The position numbers and the translations under genes were made by a program. From NCBI RefSeq assembly GCF_000262045.1, contig NZ_AJVF01000039.1, forward strand, positions 682,001-746,000: a stretch of DNA of 64,000 bases. The letters are read 5' to 3'. Below the pieces are notes generated by a model. That model ran no database searches. It was not told the DNA's origin and was given only the letters and a program-made list of their open reading frames with translations. Shown piece after piece: positions 17,833-27,313 of the stretch. Source of the DNA: Bacillus siamensis KCTC 13613. GTDB taxonomy: Bacteria > Bacillota > Bacilli > Bacillales > Bacillaceae. How positions within the stretch are numbered: the stretch's first letter is position 1; each line of letters begins with the position of its first letter.

Positions 17833-19848
17833 TTGGACATATTTTTAGTCGTACTCGTACTTTTAACCATCATTGCGATCTCCAATATTATAAATCGGTT
17901 TGTCCCCTTTATCCCGGTGCCTCTGATTCAGGTGGCGCTCGGTATCATTGCGGCGTCATTTCCGCAGGGGCTTCATTTTGAACTGAATACCGAATTGTTT
18001 TTTGTTTTGTTTATCGCTCCGCTGCTTTTTAACGATGGAAAACGGACGCCGCGTGCGGAACTTTGGAATTTAAGAGCTCCGATTCTGCTTCTCGCACTCG
18101 GGCTCGTGTTTGCCACGGTCATTGTCGGCGGTTACACCATTCATTGGATGATTCCGAGCATTCCGCTGGCCGCCGCGTTCGGGCTGGCGGCGATCCTGTC
18201 ACCGACTGACGTTGTTGCGGTCAGCGCGCTGTCAGGGCGTGTGAAGATGCCAAAAGGCATTCTGCGTCTCCTTGAAGGAGAGGGGCTGATGAATGACGCA
18301 TCCGGCCTGGTCGCTTTTAAATTTGCGATTGCGGCAGCCGTGACGGGCGCATTTTCGCTGGCGCAAGCCGCGTTCAGCTTTGTCTTGATTTCAGCCGGCG
18401 GTTTACTCAGCGGTGTCGTCATTTCTTTTTTGATTATCCGTTTCCGGCTGTTTTTGCGCCGCCTCGGCATGCAGGATGTCACGATGCATATGCTGATTCA
18501 AATTCTGACGCCGTTTGTCATTTATCTGGCGGCTGAAGAAATCGGCGTTTCCGGCATTTTAGCGGTTGTGGCCGGCGGCATTACGCATGCGGTGGAGCAG
18601 GATCGTCTTGAATCAACGATGGTCAAACTGCAAATCGTCTCTTCAAGTACGTGGAATATTATTTTGTTCATTCTTAACGGTCTTGTTTTCGTCATATTAG
18701 GAACGCAAATACCGGATGTGGTTTCTGTTATTTTTAATGATACCGCGTTTAACAATATGATGGTCATCGGGTACATTATCGTCATTACGCTGACGTTAAT
18801 GATTCTCAGATTTTTGTGGGTGCTGTTTTTTTGGAACGGCAAGTGGTTTTTTAACAAGGATCAGAGCATTTATAAGCCCGGCCTGCGCTCCACGCTGCTG
18901 ATTTCAGTATCAGGCGTCAGGGGAGCGGTCACGCTTGCGGGTTCCTTTTCCATTCCGTACGTGCTCTCCGACGGCTCACCGTTTCCTGAACGGAATTTGA
19001 TTCTCTTTTTAGCCGCAGGCGTTATTTTGTGCACATTGGTGCTGGCGACAATCGTACTGCCGATTCTGACTGATAAGCCGGAAGACAATGCGAAAGAGAA
19101 GAAAGTCAAATTGCTGACAGCGAGACGGAAGCTGATAAAAGCTGCTTTATCGGCCATCAAAGAAAATATGAATGAGACCAACAAAACGGCTTCTTTTGCG
19201 GTCATTGCCGAATACAATGAGAAAATGAAAAATCTCAGGTTTCAGCAGTTCACCGTAAAAAACCGCACGAAAAAAGATGAGCGGAAAGTCCGCGCCCAAG
19301 GGATACAGGCTGAACAGGAAGAACTGCTCCGGCTGATTGAGCGGGGCGACATCCCGGAAGAAACGGCTGACAGCCTCCAGGAACGGTTCGATGAGCTGGA
19401 AGTGCTGTATACGAATCCGTTTAAAGTCGGCCTATCTAAGAAAAAGCTGAAACGCCTGATGTACTGGATCTTTTTCGGTGAACAAAAAAAGCCGGAAATG
19501 TCGATTTTAAATGAAGAAGGCCTCATTCGCGCCACAAGGGTTAAAACGGCAAAAGCGGCGATTGAAAGCCTGAAAAAACACATGACCGAAGAAAATAAAG
19601 ATGTGACGCTTGCCGTCATTTCCTTTTACAATCACTTGATTTTCAGGCTGGGGCACTCGTATCACGAACAGAATCCGAGCCGCCGTTTTGAAAATCAAAA
19701 ACTTGAGATCAAACTGCGGGCCGTGCAGGCCATCCGCAACGAAATCCAAACATTATTCGAAGAGCGGGAAATCTCCCGCGACATGTCACATGAGCTTCGC
19801 CAATACATCAATGATGTGGAAGCGGCGATGCTTGACGGAGATGAATAA
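17833..19848 (+). CDS. nhaK: CPA1-family sodium(potassium)/proton antiporter
   Basis: A 671-residue membrane antiporter with about 12 helices (residues 1-410) and a long, charged, partly coiled-coil cytoplasmic tail. It exchanges Na+, K+, Li+ or Rb+ for protons. CPA1 motifs are visible: [34 protein letters not shown] (ion-binding Asp), [20 protein letters not shown] and [18 protein letters not shown]. It matches B. subtilis NhaK (YvgP). The start is TTG 17833, preceded by AAGGAGGT. The mRNA leader has two stable hairpins. It shares a bidirectional terminator with convergent yvgO. Confidence 0.92.
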   Translation: MDIFLVVLVLLTIIAISNIINRFVPFIPVPLIQVALGIIAASFPQGLHFELNTELFFVLFIAPLLFNDGKRTPRAELWNLRAPILLLALGLVFATVIVGGYTIHWMIPSIPLAAAFGLAAILSPTDVVAVSALSGRVKMPKGILRLLEGEGLMNDASGLVAFKFAIAAAVTGAFSLAQAAFSFVLISAGGLLSGVVISFLIIRFRLFLRRLGMQDVTMHMLIQILTPFVIYLAAEEIGVSGILAVVAGGITHAVEQDRLESTMVKLQIVSSSTWNIILFILNGLVFVILGTQIPDVVSVIFNDTAFNNMMVIGYIIVITLTLMILRFLWVLFFWNGKWFFNKDQSIYKPGLRSTLLISVSGVRGAVTLAGSFSIPYVLSDGSPFPERNLILFLAAGVILCTLVLATIVLPILTDKPEDNAKEKKVKLLTARRKLIKAALSAIKENMNETNKTASFAVIAEYNEKMKNLRFQQFTVKNRTKKDERKVRAQGIQAEQEELLRLIERGDIPEETADSLQERFDELEVLYTNPFKVGLSKKKLKRLMYWIFFGEQKKPEMSILNEEGLIRATRVKTAKAAIESLKKHMTEENKDVTLAVISFYNHLIFRLGHSYHEQNPSRRFENQKLEIKLRAVQAIRNEIQTLFEEREISRDMSHELRQYINDVEAAMLDGDE

Positions 19849-19852
19849 ATGA

Positions 19853-19887
19853 AAAAAGTCCGGCATCTGTGTGCCGGACTTTTTTTG
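19853..19887. terminator. bidirectional terminator between nhaK and yvgO
   Basis: The stem AAAAGTCCGGCA / TGCCGGACTTTT with A6 before and T7 after; it can work in both directions. Confidence 0.9.
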
Positions 19888-19888
19888 A

Positions 19889-20374
19889 TTACGGACGATG
19901 GAATTCGACGTGATCGCCGTCGCGGTCAAACCAGCCTCTGAAGGCCCAGTTGATCCAGCCGCCATCGCCTTTGTTGGTGAAGCTTCCGTCTTCAAACACC
20001 CAAATGCCGTATGTGATGCCGTCATAAACGGCGGAACCGTAAAACTGAACGCCGTTAAAATGATCTTCATATTCCTGGCTTAAATTAAACACCATGACAT
20101 TATATTTTTGTCCTGAAGCGTAGAATGAAGATTCCATTAAGTTTTTGACGAAGCCGTCACGGTTTTGCGCCGACTTAATCGCGTCAGCAATCGAATTGCC
20201 GATGCCGAGCAGGTCAACATCAATGTTTAAACCGACATCTTTTGCGGAGACATCTGACTTTTGCTGTGCCATGTTTTGAGGGACCGGGTTTTCTTTTGCG
20301 GATACAAAGGACAGAGGAGTCAGGGACAAAGCGGCGCCAAGGGCAACGGACATTGGGATGCGTATACGTTTCAT
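19889..20374 (-). CDS. yvgO: secreted stress protein YvgO (antifungal-protein homologue)
   Basis: A 161-residue exported protein with a signal peptide (MKRIRIPMSVALGAALSLTPLSFVSA). The mature C-terminal half is rich in Tyr, Phe and Gly: SSFYASGQKYNVMVFNLSQEYEDHFNGVQFYGSAVY, then GGWINWAFRGWFDRDG. It is nearly identical to B. subtilis YvgO. A YvgO protein from B. thuringiensis was described as antifungal; that activity is transferred only by homology. GGAGG lies upstream of ATG 20374. A sigma-B-like promoter is visible, in line with membership of the general stress regulon. Confidence 0.9.
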   Translation of the reverse strand: MKRIRIPMSVALGAALSLTPLSFVSAKENPVPQNMAQQKSDVSAKDVGLNIDVDLLGIGNSIADAIKSAQNRDGFVKNLMESSFYASGQKYNVMVFNLSQEYEDHFNGVQFYGSAVYDGITYGIWVFEDGSFTNKGDGGWINWAFRGWFDRDGDHVEFHRP

Positions 20375-20415
20375 CGTATTTCCTCCTTCGATTGTTTGGT
20401 GGCTACATTAGCGAT

Positions 20416-20441
20416 TTACCCGGTCAGTTACCGGGCTAACC
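20416..20441 (-). promoter_or_regulatory. sigma-B-like promoter of yvgO
   Basis: On the minus strand GGTTAG, a 14-base spacer and GGGTAA match sigma-B elements (GTTTAA-N12-15-GGGTAT) at 4 of 6 and 5 of 6 positions. The spacer is a near-perfect inverted repeat (CCCGGT / ACCGGG). Confidence 0.55.
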
Positions 20442-20595
20442 GGATTTTTTGAAAAATAGGAAAATAATAACGTTAGTGGTACCTGGGTACTAAAGATGGT
20501 TTCTGTTATAACGATGAGCGTATAATTGGTTTCTTACGGCGGAAATGTGAGATAATAATAACCGTTTACATAATGACTAGAAAGGATGGTTCAAC

Positions 20596-21426
20596 GTGGC
20601 AAAAAGCTTAAAAGATACTGTAAAGCTTCATAATGGCGTTGAAATGCCGTGGTTCGGCCTTGGCGTATTTAAGGTGGAAAACGGAAGCGTAGCGGCGGAC
20701 TCTGTCGAAGCGGCAATCAGAAATGGCTACCGCAGCATTGATACGGCGGCAATTTATAAAAATGAAGAGGGCGTCGGCGAAGGCATCAGAGCTGCTGGCG
20801 TTGCCAGAGAAGAGCTGTTCATCACGTCAAAAGTGTGGAATGAAGATCAAGGATACGAAACGACCCTTGACGCGTTTGAGAAAAGCCTTGAGCGCCTCGG
20901 CCTCGATTACCTCGACCTATACCTCATTCATTGGCCGGGCAAGGATAAATATAAAGACACATGGCGCGCTCTTGAAAAGCTGTACAAAGACGGCAAAATC
21001 CGCGCGATCGGTGTCAGCAACTTCCAAGTGCATCACTTAGAAGAACTGCTGAAAGATGCTGAGATCAAGCCGATGGTCAACCAGATAGAATTCCACCCGC
21101 GCCTGACTCAAAAAGAAGTAAGAGATTTTTGCAAAGCGCAGGGCATTCAAGTGGAAGCATGGTCTCCATTGATGCAGGGACAGCTCTTGGATAACGAAGT
21201 GCTGTCACAAATTGCGGAAAAACATAACAAATCGGTCGCTCAAGTGATTTTGCGCTGGGATCTTCAAAACGAAGTCGTTACCATTCCGAAATCCATTAAA
21301 GAGCACCGCATCATAGAAAATGCCGATATTTTTGATTTCGAACTGTCACAGGAAGAAATGGAAAAGATCAGCGCCTTGAACAAAGATGAGCGTGTCGGCC
21401 CGAACCCGGACGAGCTTCTGTTCTAA
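20596..21426 (+). CDS. yvgN: aldo-keto reductase, glyoxal/methylglyoxal reductase
   Basis: A 276-residue (beta/alpha)8 NADPH-dependent reductase that detoxifies glyoxal and methylglyoxal. The AKR tetrad is visible as Asp in [18 protein letters not shown] (with catalytic Tyr), Lys in [12 protein letters not shown] and His in [18 protein letters not shown]-binding segments are [13 protein letters not shown] and [21 protein letters not shown]. The start is GTG 20596 after AAAGGATGG. It is very close to B. subtilis YvgN (GlyR). It is monocistronic, with its own terminator. Confidence 0.94.
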   Translation: MAKSLKDTVKLHNGVEMPWFGLGVFKVENGSVAADSVEAAIRNGYRSIDTAAIYKNEEGVGEGIRAAGVAREELFITSKVWNEDQGYETTLDAFEKSLERLGLDYLDLYLIHWPGKDKYKDTWRALEKLYKDGKIRAIGVSNFQVHHLEELLKDAEIKPMVNQIEFHPRLTQKEVRDFCKAQGIQVEAWSPLMQGQLLDNEVLSQIAEKHNKSVAQVILRWDLQNEVVTIPKSIKEHRIIENADIFDFELSQEEMEKISALNKDERVGPNPDELLF

Positions 21427-21428
21427 GA

Positions 21429-21459
21429 AAAAAACAGCCCTTTGCGGGGCTGTTTTTCT
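21429..21459 (+). terminator. yvgN terminator
   Basis: The stem AAAAACAGCCC / GGGCTGTTTTT. Symmetric A and T runs let it also stop the convergent permease transcript. Confidence 0.9.
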
Positions 21460-22605
21460 TTACATAAATGTCTGTGTCTGCCGTTTTACGCTGAATCTGT
21501 ATGCGGCTATTAATAACAGGGCGGCGGCGAAGGCTCCCAAAATGATGATGTTCAGCGTCAGGCTTTGGAGCGTGCGGCCGTGCTGCAATTGATCTACCGT
21601 ATCAAGCACCCAGCGCTGAGGCAGAAATTCGGCGATTGTCTGCACTGTTTTCGGCATAATATTGCCCGGAAAAAAGCAGCCGGCGAGCAAGCATGTCGGC
21701 ACGACGATCAAATTCAAAAGCGCCGATGCCGAAGCGCTGCTGTTAGAAAAACCGACGGCAATAAAGGCGATCCCGATTGCGCTTAATGCAAACAGCATCA
21801 TCAGAACGAACAGCTGCCACAGCGGGAATGACGGATGAATATGAAAAGCGGCGCCCATAAAGAGAACGGCGAATAGAATTTGGACGGCCATGATAATGAT
21901 ATTCACCGCCGCGTTTGCCAATACATACTGCTTTGACGTGATCGGCGTTGACAGAAGTCTGTAGTACGTTCTGTTTTCTCTTTCTTTAATCATCAGTTCC
22001 GTCAGGTTGCCGGCGGAATAGAGCATAATGATAATGAGATACCCGATGACTGAGTAAGTCATCTCTTTATGATTCGAAGTATCTTGTAAAACAGCGGACT
22101 CCGTTTGAATCGGAGAATGCTTGAAATCGGCGTACATCGCCTGAAAGGCTTTCTCATCTCCGCCGGAAGATTTGCCGATTGAGGCGGCGCTGTTTATATA
22201 ATTGTACAGATAAGAGCTGACATATCCGGTGACCTGGGCGCCTTTCAGCGAGGTCATGCCGATGTGAGCCGGTTTTCCGTCTTTTACACTTTGGGAAAAG
22301 CCTTTTTCAAACGTAACCAGCGCTTCCATTTTTCCCGATGCGATCTTGGATGAGGCTGATGCAGCCGTTTCCTCCGAAACTTTCACATGATCCAGTCCTT
22401 TTAAAAACGTGACCGTATCCTGTGCTACTTCACCGCCGTCTTGATTGAGAATGCCGATATTGAGCGTTTCGGCTCCGCCGTTGGCATTGGACATGAAGGA
22501 GAGAAAGACGCCGATCAGCGGAGCCCCGATATAAAGAATGAGCTGTTTTTTGCTTTTTGTGATTCCTTTGAGCGTGTGTATAAACAGCCACCAGAAGTTT
22601 TTCAT
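21460..22605 (-). CDS. ABC-2 type transporter permease (LnrN-like)
   Basis: A 381-residue ABC-2 permease: one N-terminal helix (LFIHTLKGITKSKKQLILYIGAPLIGVFLSF), a large extracytoplasmic domain (about residues 40-190), then five C-terminal helices with IKERENRTYYRLLSTPITSKQYVLANAAVNI, a typical ABC-2 block. It pairs with the adjacent permease and ATPase. The layout resembles LnrN of the B. subtilis linearmycin exporter LnrLMN. The ATG at 22605 is preferred because GGGAGGG precedes it. It starts one base after the upstream permease stop, so the two are translationally coupled. Substrate inferred only. Confidence 0.8.
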   Translation of the reverse strand: MKNFWWLFIHTLKGITKSKKQLILYIGAPLIGVFLSFMSNANGGAETLNIGILNQDGGEVAQDTVTFLKGLDHVKVSEETAASASSKIASGKMEALVTFEKGFSQSVKDGKPAHIGMTSLKGAQVTGYVSSYLYNYINSAASIGKSSGGDEKAFQAMYADFKHSPIQTESAVLQDTSNHKEMTYSVIGYLIIIMLYSAGNLTELMIKERENRTYYRLLSTPITSKQYVLANAAVNIIIMAVQILFAVLFMGAAFHIHPSFPLWQLFVLMMLFALSAIGIAFIAVGFSNSSASASALLNLIVVPTCLLAGCFFPGNIMPKTVQTIAEFLPQRWVLDTVDQLQHGRTLQSLTLNIIILGAFAAALLLIAAYRFSVKRQTQTFM

Positions 22606-22606
22606 T

Positions 22607-23701
22607 TTACAGTCCCTCCCGTCTTTGAAACGTAACCGCGGCAATCAGCAAAAAGAGCGCCGCTAATGTTGTGTTTAAACCAATTGCGGGCCAGGCGGCC
22701 GATACGTCATTTGCGTATATGATGTTGTTAATCGCCTTATTGATCCAGGATAAGGGCGACAGGGAGGAAATTCCTCCGCCTTCATATTTATAATAGGCGC
22801 CGCCGATAATGGCCATCACTTGAACGATGATGACGGTGATTAATCTGGCGCTTTCTGGTTTTTTGGTCAAATAGCTCAGGCTGAGCCCGAAGCTGACGGC
22901 CAAAAGAATTTCAGAGGCGAGAATCAAAAGCACAAGTCCCATGTGGCTGCCCCAATCGGCTTTTAAAATAAATTTGCTGAAGGCGACAACGGCAAGGATT
23001 GTCAGTACGTTCACAGCCATAATGCCGAGCATCTTTCCGAGAAAGATATCGCTTTTCCGGAGCGGAGCGGCAATCAGGCGATCGGCTGTGTGGCGTATTC
23101 TTTCCCCGCGGAACAAGGTGCTTGCAAAAATCGAGGCGTACAGCCCGATCATCGTCGTCATGGACACCGCGTAAAAATCTTTCGCTTTCGGTTCCTTCGC
23201 TTTGTTTAAAGACGTCTGCTTCATATAATCGCTTTTTATTTGTCCGGCGGAAGGTGCCTTATGCGCCTTGTATGCGGCGGCACCTGCTTTGTATTGGTTG
23301 GTGAAAGCGGTCAGCATGCCTTCGACGATCGTGCCGTTCATACCGCTCCGGTCATTTGTATAAACTTGAAAACCGCTGTTTTTGACAGTGACGAAAGCAT
23401 CCGCCTGATTTTCACGAACGTCGTTTTTGCCTTTTGCCGCCGTATCCGCTTTGTGAAAATAGACATGCTCTTTTTTTGCGGCTTTCATAAACTCAGTAAA
23501 ATGATGAGAAAGCGGTCCGTTTGACTGGTCCGTATATTCGACCTTGATGTGTCCGACCGTCACTTCTGAATCAAAGGCGTTTGATAATGCCGCAGAGAGA
23601 ATCATCATAAAGACGATCGGAAAAGCAAGCATGAAAATAAAGGTCCGTCTGTCACGGAAACTGATTTTGATTTCTTTCCCGGCGATGTGCAGAATATTCA
23701 T
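22607..23701 (-). CDS. ABC-2 type transporter permease (LnrM-like)
   Basis: A 364-residue permease with the same architecture as its neighbour: first helix in RRTFIFMLAFPIVFMMILSAAL, a long external domain (about residues 45-185) and five C-terminal helices starting at MTTMIGLYASIFASTLFRGERIRHTADRLIAAPL. Together with the next gene it should form the heteromeric membrane channel. ATG 23701 is chosen over TTG 23707 because AAAGGAGG lies 7 bases upstream of the former. Nearest remembered relative: LnrM (YfiM). Confidence 0.8.
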   Translation of the reverse strand: MNILHIAGKEIKISFRDRRTFIFMLAFPIVFMMILSAALSNAFDSEVTVGHIKVEYTDQSNGPLSHHFTEFMKAAKKEHVYFHKADTAAKGKNDVRENQADAFVTVKNSGFQVYTNDRSGMNGTIVEGMLTAFTNQYKAGAAAYKAHKAPSAGQIKSDYMKQTSLNKAKEPKAKDFYAVSMTTMIGLYASIFASTLFRGERIRHTADRLIAAPLRKSDIFLGKMLGIMAVNVLTILAVVAFSKFILKADWGSHMGLVLLILASEILLAVSFGLSLSYLTKKPESARLITVIIVQVMAIIGGAYYKYEGGGISSLSPLSWINKAINNIIYANDVSAAWPAIGLNTTLAALFLLIAAVTFQRREGL

Positions 23702-23724
23702 TTGCAATCCTCCTTTCAGTTGGG

Positions 23725-24660
23725 TCAGTCGCGCAGGCTTCTGCCTGTCAGAGTGAGAAAAACCGTTTCTAAGTCAGGGGCCTGTTCTTGTAAAGAGCGG
23801 ATTTCAATTCCTTTGTCCATGAAGTACCGGATCAGGCGGTTTAAATTGTTGACCCCTGTGTCAGAGCTGATTTTCACGCTGTTTTCTTCCAGTGCGGCGG
23901 CTCTGACGCCGGGAAGATCCTGAATATCGCCGAGGCTGATGCCGTTTCCGGATGACAGCTCAATGATGACGTCCTTTGTGTCTGTGATAATGGAGGTCAG
24001 CTGTTCCTTTGTGCCTTCTGCGATGACTTTCCCGTGGTCAATGATGGCGATGCGCGTGCATATTTCTTCAACTTCCTCCATGTAGTGGCTCGTGTAGATG
24101 ATCGTGCAGCCCATTTCATTCAGCTTTTTCACTGATTGCAGAATATAATTTCTTGATTGCGGGTCAATGCCGACCGTCGGTTCATCCATGATGATCAATT
24201 TCGGCCGGTGGGCAAGGGCGCAGGCGATATTGAGCCGGCGTTTCATTCCGCCGGAAAAATGCTTCGGCAGATATTTATGTTTATCGCTCAAGCCGACGAA
24301 TGTCAGGGCTTCCTCGACCCGTTCTTTCAAAACCGACCCTCTCAGTCCGTACAGCCCGGCGAAGAACTTCACATTTTCATAGGCGTTTAATTCTTCGTAA
24401 ATGGCGAGGTCCTGGGGGACGATGCCGATATTCATTTTCACGGCTTTGCTGTGTTTGAAAATATCTTTTCCGAGAAACAGAATGTCTCCGTCAGAAGGTT
24501 TTAAAAGGCCTGAGATCATGTTGATGGCCGTGCTTTTTCCGGCTCCGTTTGCGCCGAGAAACCCGAAAATCTCACCTTCTTTTACAGCAAGCGACATTTG
24601 GTCAACGGCGGCATAATCGCCGAATTTCTTACTCAGCTGTTTGAGCTCCAAAATGTTCAT
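23725..24660 (-). CDS. ABC transporter ATP-binding protein (LnrL-like)
   Basis: A 311-residue ATPase of the drug-export DrrA/CcmA class. Walker A is GANGAGKST, the Q-loop is VPQDLAIYEELNAYENV, the signature is FSGGMKRRLNIA, Walker B is LIIMDEPTVGID and the H-loop is YTSHYMEE. The C-terminal about 90 residues form the regulatory extension typical of this class. It energises the two permeases downstream, 23 bases away. GAGGTGG precedes ATG 24660. A strong terminator upstream (24694-24735) separates it from the kinase gene, so the exporter genes probably have their own promoter. Confidence 0.87.
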   Translation of the reverse strand: MNILELKQLSKKFGDYAAVDQMSLAVKEGEIFGFLGANGAGKSTAINMISGLLKPSDGDILFLGKDIFKHSKAVKMNIGIVPQDLAIYEELNAYENVKFFAGLYGLRGSVLKERVEEALTFVGLSDKHKYLPKHFSGGMKRRLNIACALAHRPKLIIMDEPTVGIDPQSRNYILQSVKKLNEMGCTIIYTSHYMEEVEEICTRIAIIDHGKVIAEGTKEQLTSIITDTKDVIIELSSGNGISLGDIQDLPGVRAAALEENSVKISSDTGVNNLNRLIRYFMDKGIEIRSLQEQAPDLETVFLTLTGRSLRD

Positions 24661-24693
24661 GTTTCCACCTCTATGTCTTATGATGCTCTAATT

Positions 24694-24735
24694 ATAAAAA
24701 AAAGAATGAACGGCCGTTAGTGCAGCTGTTCATTC
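24694..24735 (-). terminator. terminator between the kinase and exporter genes
   Basis: On the minus strand the stem GAATGAACaGC / GGcCGTTCATTC is followed by nine T. It would end the regulator-kinase transcript before the ABC genes. Confidence 0.8.
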
Positions 24736-24779
24736 CTTTGACATGAGAATCCTCATATTTTTCACATGAAAACATTCAC

Positions 24780-25892
24780 TTATTCAATAGGCAGTAATGT
24801 CGTGACGGAAAAACCCGCCGTGCCGTCAAAAATGACGGTTCCGTGCAGGGCGGCGGCCCGTTCTTCCATCCCGAGCATGCCGAGGCCTTTTTTAAAGCGG
24901 ACGGCGCCGTTTCCGTTATCTTTCACTTCCGCTTTCACGGCTTTATTCAGCACTTGAATATCAATGGAAATCTGTGCGGCATCGGCGTATTTCATCGCAT
25001 TGGTCAAAGCTTCGGTTACGTTTTCCTGAATGACTTTCCAATGCATCTGCGTCAGCCTGTCCAAATCGCCTTGATGCGTAAACGGAACCGGCATGCCGTT
25101 TTTAGCCGAAAATTCATCAATAAATATTCTTAATCGGTGAATGCCCATTTGTTCAGCGGGCGGTTTCATATTTTTCAGCGTAATGCGGATATCCTCTATG
25201 CCCTCTTTGGAAATCGTAATGGCGTTTTGAAGCAGTTCAGCCGCTTTGTCCGGACGGGAGCCGAGCATCCGCTTCGCCGCTTCCATCTGAATGAGCGCGC
25301 CGGTCATGGAGTGGCCGATTTTGTCATGGATGGCTTGGGACAATCTGTTTCTTTCCTCAAGTTTGCCGGTATACTCCGATTGTTTGATATATTCTGTGCT
25401 GCTGTGCAGCTGTTTCGTCAGCTTTTCAATGCTTGCCCGCATGCTGTCTGACTGCCCCTCATATGTCTTCAGCCGATCGTTTGACCGGGCGGCCAAAACG
25501 AAAATCGCCAGACAGAACAAGGTCATGACGGTATACGTCGGAAGATCGCCGTACGGGATAAATAAAAACGGCAAAAACACGAGCAGGCAGCACACATAGC
25601 GGTGAACCGGATATTCGGCAAGAACGGCAAAAATGGCGGGCGGCAGAAGAAACAGAAACGCCGGATGGCCTCCGGCGGAAAGCAAGGCGGTCAATGCCAG
25701 CGTCATGAGGGTGATCCCGCGCCTCCAAGCGGTCGGCCTGATCATGCAGACCGCAATGCCCAGACACAGATAAAGCAGCAGAAACAAGACGGCGTACGGC
25801 ATGTAATGGCGGTCGGCCGATACGAACAAAAAGGCCGTATAAAAAATGACGATCAGTCTGCTCATCAGCATCCAAAAATCCATACCGTTCAA
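24780..25892 (-). CDS. sensor histidine kinase, LnrJ/DesK type
   Basis: A 370-residue membrane kinase. Five or six helices fill residues 10-135 with almost no extracytoplasmic domain, so it is an intramembrane-sensing type. A coiled coil leads to the HisKA_3 dimerisation domain with phosphorylated His189 (SQAIHDKIGHSMTGALIQME) and a C-terminal HATPase (N box ENVTEALTNAMKYA, then NGNGAVRFKKGLGMLGMEERA). The overlap with the upstream regulator is 4 bases. TTG 25892 is the likely start, with AAGGTGG upstream; ATG 25883 is an alternative. It probably senses membrane-active antibiotics, by analogy with LnrJ. Confidence 0.83.
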   Translation of the reverse strand: MNGMDFWMLMSRLIVIFYTAFLFVSADRHYMPYAVLFLLLYLCLGIAVCMIRPTAWRRGITLMTLALTALLSAGGHPAFLFLLPPAIFAVLAEYPVHRYVCCLLVFLPFLFIPYGDLPTYTVMTLFCLAIFVLAARSNDRLKTYEGQSDSMRASIEKLTKQLHSSTEYIKQSEYTGKLEERNRLSQAIHDKIGHSMTGALIQMEAAKRMLGSRPDKAAELLQNAITISKEGIEDIRITLKNMKPPAEQMGIHRLRIFIDEFSAKNGMPVPFTHQGDLDRLTQMHWKVIQENVTEALTNAMKYADAAQISIDIQVLNKAVKAEVKDNGNGAVRFKKGLGMLGMEERAAALHGTVIFDGTAGFSVTTLLPIE

Positions 25893-26536
25893 CGCTCGTT
25901 ATCCACCTTCCCGGTGATATAATAAATCGCGATCTGCGTTCTGTGCTCAAGACCCGTTTTCCCTAAAATAGATGAAATATAATTGGCCGTCGTCCCTTCA
26001 GAAATGAAAAGCTGTTTTGAAATTTCTCTGTTCGACAGTCCTTTCGCAATAAGCGACATGATGCTGAGCTCTCTTTCAGTAAACTGGCTTTCATCAATCT
26101 GATGCGCGGCTTCCGCCGGCCGGAAAAGGCTGTCTTTTATTTTATCCAGCACGGTGTCCTGAAGGATGCTGTGCCCGTTGAAGACGCTTTTGATCGCATC
26201 GCGGATCCGTTCCGGCTCGGTATTTTTTAATAAATATCCTTTTGCGCCGTTTTTAATCGCTTCTAAAATATACTCGTCGTCGTCAAATGTCGTCAGGATC
26301 ATCGGCTTCGTATCCGTTTCCTCCGCGATCCGTTTTGCGGCTTCGACGCCGTTCATCACCGGCATGCGAACGTCCAATAAGGCGATATCGACGGGATTGT
26401 GTTTACAATACTCTGCCGCCTCTAATCCGTTTTCCAGCGTTGCCGATACTGTAAATTCCTCATATGTATGCAAAATGATTTTCATTCCTTCTCTGATGAA
26501 AGAATTATCATCCGCGATAATGACATTAATTTTCAT
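25889..26536 (-). CDS. NarL/LuxR-family response regulator (LnrK-like)
   Basis: A 215-residue regulator. The receiver domain has the acidic pair in VIIADDNSFIREG, phospho-acceptor Asp in DIALLDVRMP and the conserved Lys in LLKNTEPERI. The C-terminal LuxR helix-turn-helix is FTERELSIMSLIAKGLSNREISKQLFISEGTTANYISSIL, given here in part. ATG 26536 is preferred because AAAGGG precedes it. It is the first gene of the five-gene block, whereas in B. subtilis lnrJK the kinase precedes the regulator. It presumably activates the downstream exporter. Confidence 0.85.
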   Translation of the reverse strand: MKINVIIADDNSFIREGMKIILHTYEEFTVSATLENGLEAAEYCKHNPVDIALLDVRMPVMNGVEAAKRIAEETDTKPMILTTFDDDEYILEAIKNGAKGYLLKNTEPERIRDAIKSVFNGHSILQDTVLDKIKDSLFRPAEAAHQIDESQFTERELSIMSLIAKGLSNREISKQLFISEGTTANYISSILGKTGLEHRTQIAIYYITGKVDNER

Positions 26537-26589
26537 AACCGCACCCTTTGTGTGTTTTTGTTTCATTATATACCATCCAATTTTAAATC

Positions 26590-26622
26590 AAAAAGCCTCC
26601 CGGCGAAATGTGGTCGGAAGGC
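26590..26622 (-). terminator. modBA terminator
   Basis: On the minus strand GCCTTCCG / CGGGAGGC (one G-U pair) followed by T5. It stands just after modB. Confidence 0.7.
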
Positions 26623-26629
26623 GGATCGG

Positions 26630-27313
26630 TCAAGCCGGTTTTTTCAGTTGGATGAAAAACAGCATCAGAAAAGAAATCATCATAATACAGATCACCCACA
26701 CCCAAGCGAGTGTTTCATTGCCGGAATCCATCGCGACGTAAATCGCTGTTGGCAGTGTTTGGGTGACGCCCGGGATATTCCCCGCAAACATTAAAGTCGC
26801 CCCGAATTCACCGAGCGCCCTTGCGATACTGAGAATGCTTCCGGTCAAAAGGGACGGAAAGGCAAGCGGGACGGAAATGCGGGTAAATACCTGCCATCTG
26901 CCGGCTCCGTCTACTTTCGCCGCTCCTTCGATGTCAGGATCAACCGCGGCGAAACCCGTTTTGGCAGACTGATACATAAGCGGGAAGGCGACAATGGCCG
27001 AAGCGATTACCGCGGCCCACCACGTGAAAATGACAGGCTGGTGAGTAATCCGCTCGATCGCCCGGCCGATAAAGCTGTGTTTCCCGAAAATGATAATGAG
27101 GATGAAGCCGACAACGGTAGGCGGAAGAACGAGCGGGAGCATAAACAGAGTCTCTAAAGCCGTTTTTCCGGGAAATCGCGCTTTCGCCATCCAGGCGCCT
27201 GCAAGCGTTCCGAGAATGATGACGGCGATGCCCGAAGCCAAAGCCACCTCAAAAGACAATACGACTGGGGTGAAAAATTCCGAAGCCGTAATGTTACTTG
27301 GCAGTAAATCCAT
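26630..27313 (-). CDS. modB: molybdate ABC transporter permease
   Basis: A 227-residue permease with about five helices that forms the membrane channel of a molybdate importer. The EAA loop is visible as DPDIEGAAKVDGAGRWQVFTRISVPLAFPSLLTG, given here in part (EGAAKVDGAGRWQVFTRISV), preceded by LPLVLPPTVVGFILI, typical of ModB. The start lies inside the end of modA with a 20-base overlap and no good ribosome site, so translation is coupled. Equivalent to YvgM. No modC ATPase gene is adjacent. Confidence 0.9.
   Translation of the reverse strand: MDLLPSNITASEFFTPVVLSFEVALASGIAVIILGTLAGAWMAKARFPGKTALETLFMLPLVLPPTVVGFILIIIFGKHSFIGRAIERITHQPVIFTWWAAVIASAIVAFPLMYQSAKTGFAAVDPDIEGAAKVDGAGRWQVFTRISVPLAFPSLLTGSILSIARALGEFGATLMFAGNIPGVTQTLPTAIYVAMDSGNETLAWVWVICIMMISFLMLFFIQLKKPA

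Noticed and set aside
24740..24760. Short repeat TGAGAATCCTCA near the kinase gene end
   Set aside because: Short and partly explained by base composition; the nearby terminator accounts for the local symmetry.
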